The notes beneath the pieces were generated by a model. The model did not search any database. It saw only the letters and a program-made list of their open reading frames with translations, and was not told where the DNA came from. Of a stretch of DNA of 15,993 bases, positions 14,664 to 15,993 are shown piece after piece. The DNA comes from an uncultured Altererythrobacter sp. (GTDB lineage: Bacteria; Pseudomonadota; Alphaproteobacteria; Sphingomonadales; Sphingomonadaceae). Location of the stretch: NCBI GenBank assembly GCA_938009055.1, contig CALLIO010000127.1, forward strand, positions 1-15,993. Direction: 5' to 3'. Numbering within the stretch: position 1 is the first letter of the stretch; the number at the start of each line of letters is the position of its first letter. Both the position numbers and the translations under genes were made by a program.

Positions 14664-15641
14664 ATGAGCAGCAAGAACGCTACGGAAATGCTATTTGCGG
14701 ACACAGCCGCGATTGAGCGCGCAGCCCGAATCTTGAAAGAGGGCGGGCTTGTCGCTGTGCCCACTGAAACGGTTTATGGCCTTGCTGCAAGAGCCGATGA
14801 TCCCAAAGCCGTAGCGCGGATATATGCGGCCAAGAGCCGCCCAGAAATCAATCCGCTAATTGTCCATGTCCGCGATTTGGATCAAGCGCGCGAATTGGCT
14901 GATTTTGATGTGGTGGATGCGGAAATGCTGGCGAAACGATGCTGGCCCGGGCCACTTACATTAGTGCTGCCATTGAAGCGTGGAGCCAATCTTGCGCCTG
15001 CTGTGACGGCGGGATTGCCGACTGTTGCCATCCGTGTGCCGGAACATCCCGTCATTCGCGAATTGTTGGCCAAAGTGCCTTTTCCACTCGCTGCTCCTTC
15101 AGCCAATCGCAGTGGCTATGTCAGCCCGACGCATCCTTCGCATGTTCGCGCAACGCTGGATCGCCAAGTCGAGCTGGTGCTCGATGGAGGAGATGCCTGC
15201 AAAGAAGGGCTGGAATCCACGATTGTTGCCATCCGGTCCAATCGACAATGGGTTGAGCTGCGGCCTGGCCCATTGGATTTGAACGCTCTGCATGATGAAC
15301 TTTACGAAGGCATGGACAAGCAAGGTCCCATCACTCGGAAAGGGCGCGTTGGCGAAACGCTGGAAGCGCCCGGGCAAATGGCCAGCCATTATTCACCTGG
15401 CAAGCCAGTGCGATTGAATGCGATGGATGCTCGCAGCGATGAATTCATGATTGGCTTCCAGCAATATGGCGGCGATTGCATGCTTTCCAAATCCGGCGAT
15501 CTGGTTGAAGCGGCAGCCCATCTTTATGATTGCTTGCATGCTGCTGCTGCGTCGATGAAGCCGCGCATTGCTGTGGCGCCCATCCCCGATGAAGGCGTTG
15601 GGCGCGCGATAAATGACCGATTGCGCAGAGCGGCTGCTTAG
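14664..15641 (+). CDS. L-threonylcarbamoyladenylate synthase (Sua5/YrdC family)
   Basis: The enzyme makes threonylcarbamoyl-AMP from threonine, bicarbonate and ATP, the first step of t6A37 formation in ANN-decoding tRNAs. At 325 residues it is the long Sua5 form. The YrdC-like catalytic domain (about 12-205) has PTETVYGLAARAD (33-45), KSRPEINPLIVHV (57-69), PSANRSGYVSPT (145-156) and LESTIV (183-188). A linker with QMASHYSP (238-245) leads into a C-terminal Sua5 domain (about 247-322). The ATG at 14664 gives the normal short lead before the catalytic domain; the longer in-frame TTG start at 14613 would add residues not expected in the family. It is transcribed divergently from the acyl-CoA dehydrogenase gene and converges on a lipoprotein gene 24 bp away. 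Confidence 0.94.
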   Translation: MSSKNATEMLFADTAAIERAARILKEGGLVAVPTETVYGLAARADDPKAVARIYAAKSRPEINPLIVHVRDLDQARELADFDVVDAEMLAKRCWPGPLTLVLPLKRGANLAPAVTAGLPTVAIRVPEHPVIRELLAKVPFPLAAPSANRSGYVSPTHPSHVRATLDRQVELVLDGGDACKEGLESTIVAIRSNRQWVELRPGPLDLNALHDELYEGMDKQGPITRKGRVGETLEAPGQMASHYSPGKPVRLNAMDARSDEFMIGFQQYGGDCMLSKSGDLVEAAAHLYDCLHAAAASMKPRIAVAPIPDEGVGRAINDRLRRAAA

Positions 15642-15665
15642 CGCCGCAGCTTAGTCAGGTTCGAC

Positions 15666-15989
15666 TTAATCTGGCTCAACTGGCAGGCTGCGCGACAAAA
15701 CTTGCATTTCTGCGTAAGTCTCACTGGCCTGATTGCAGGCATTGCGGTCGCCATCGCGGCATTCTTTCAGCTCATTATCATAGCGCCGGTCGAGCTTGCC
15801 CAGCTCTTCTTCGCGTTTGCGGATCTCGCGCCCGCGCTGCTCGTCTTTTTCGGATTGGCTGGTGGTCGCCACATCCACAGCTTTGCCCGCCACTTGGAAC
15901 GGGGCTTTGGCAATGCTGGTCACAGTGCTGACACAGCCGCCAAGGGCCAATGAGCTTAGAGCAATGGCTGATAATGCAAGGCCGCGCAT
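15666..15989 (-). CDS. small putative lipoprotein with charged coiled-coil region
   Basis: I do not recognise this 107-residue protein beyond its export signal. Residues 1-18 form a lipoprotein signal peptide, with the lipobox LGGC and the lipidated cysteine at 19. The residue after it is valine and not aspartate, so sorting to the outer membrane is likely (inference). Residues about 46-76 are highly charged (SEKDEQRGREIRKREEEL...) and likely helical or coiled coil. Two more cysteines (77, 85) bracket RDGDRNA and may form a disulfide. The ATG at 15989 is four bases from the window edge, so its upstream region cannot be judged. It converges on the threonylcarbamoyl-AMP synthase gene. Confidence 0.75.
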   Translation of the reverse strand: MRGLALSAIALSSLALGGCVSTVTSIAKAPFQVAGKAVDVATTSQSEKDEQRGREIRKREEELGKLDRRYDNELKECRDGDRNACNQASETYAEMQVLSRSLPVEPD

Positions 15990-15993
15990 GGGA

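Noticed and set aside
15630..15650. GCGGC/GCCGC or GCTGC/GCAGC stem at the end of the threonylcarbamoyl-AMP synthase gene
   Set aside because: The stems are mutually exclusive, only five pairs long, and lack a T-run, so a terminator call is not supported.
9748..15656. The octamer GCTTAGTC at three gene ends (9748, 10831, 15649)
   Set aside because: Three copies in 16 kb are too few to claim a repeat element, and the flanks are unrelated.

Overview
The window looks like chromosomal DNA from an alphaproteobacterium, most likely Sphingomonadales (Erythrobacteraceae-like). I base this on the gene order mnmE-mnmG-rsmG-parA-parB, on parS sites of the TGTTYCACGTGRAACA type, and on a glycine-zipper protein, a DmdC-type acyl-CoA dehydrogenase and a sorbosone-dehydrogenase-like PQQ enzyme of kinds common in that group. 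The species assignment is inference. I see no tRNA, rRNA, CRISPR array, transposase or phage gene.

Left part (1-4926): a tightly packed, co-directional block of origin-proximal housekeeping genes. It holds the 3' end of mnmE, then mnmG (both for tRNA wobble-uridine modification), rsmG (16S rRNA methylation), and the chromosome-partitioning pair parA and parB. Four parS-type sites lie in and just upstream of this block (563, 2021, 2680, 3060). Three are written inside the coding sequences of mnmG and rsmG. ParB and its centromere cluster are therefore encoded together.

Middle part (4927-9752): a three-gene export system that looks like a non-classical chaperone-usher pathway. It comprises a secreted DUF4402-type subunit (5161-5697), a PapD-like periplasmic chaperone (5959-6852) and a 933-residue usher-like outer-membrane protein (6880-9681). 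The usher-like protein has an unrecognised N-terminal domain and a C-terminal tail with a DxNxDG loop and a carboxypeptidase-regulatory-like fold. The subunit gene has a 234-bp leader, a codon choice unlike its neighbours, and two hairpins (one a good intrinsic terminator) separating it from the chaperone gene. This fits much higher expression of the subunit than of the assembly machinery. This is the most interesting region of the window. A terminator hairpin closes it against the convergent gene that follows.

Right part (9750-15989): ordinary chromosomal genes in mixed orientation. These are a glycine-zipper envelope protein (-), free methionine-R-sulfoxide reductase of the GAF type (-), a membrane-anchored PQQ sugar/sorbosone dehydrogenase-like protein (+), an acyl-CoA dehydrogenase (-), the threonylcarbamoyl-AMP synthase of t6A biosynthesis (+), and a small lipoprotein (-). 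Convergent pairs are closely packed: the PQQ enzyme and the acyl-CoA dehydrogenase are separated by one base, and a perfect small hairpin covers both stop codons.
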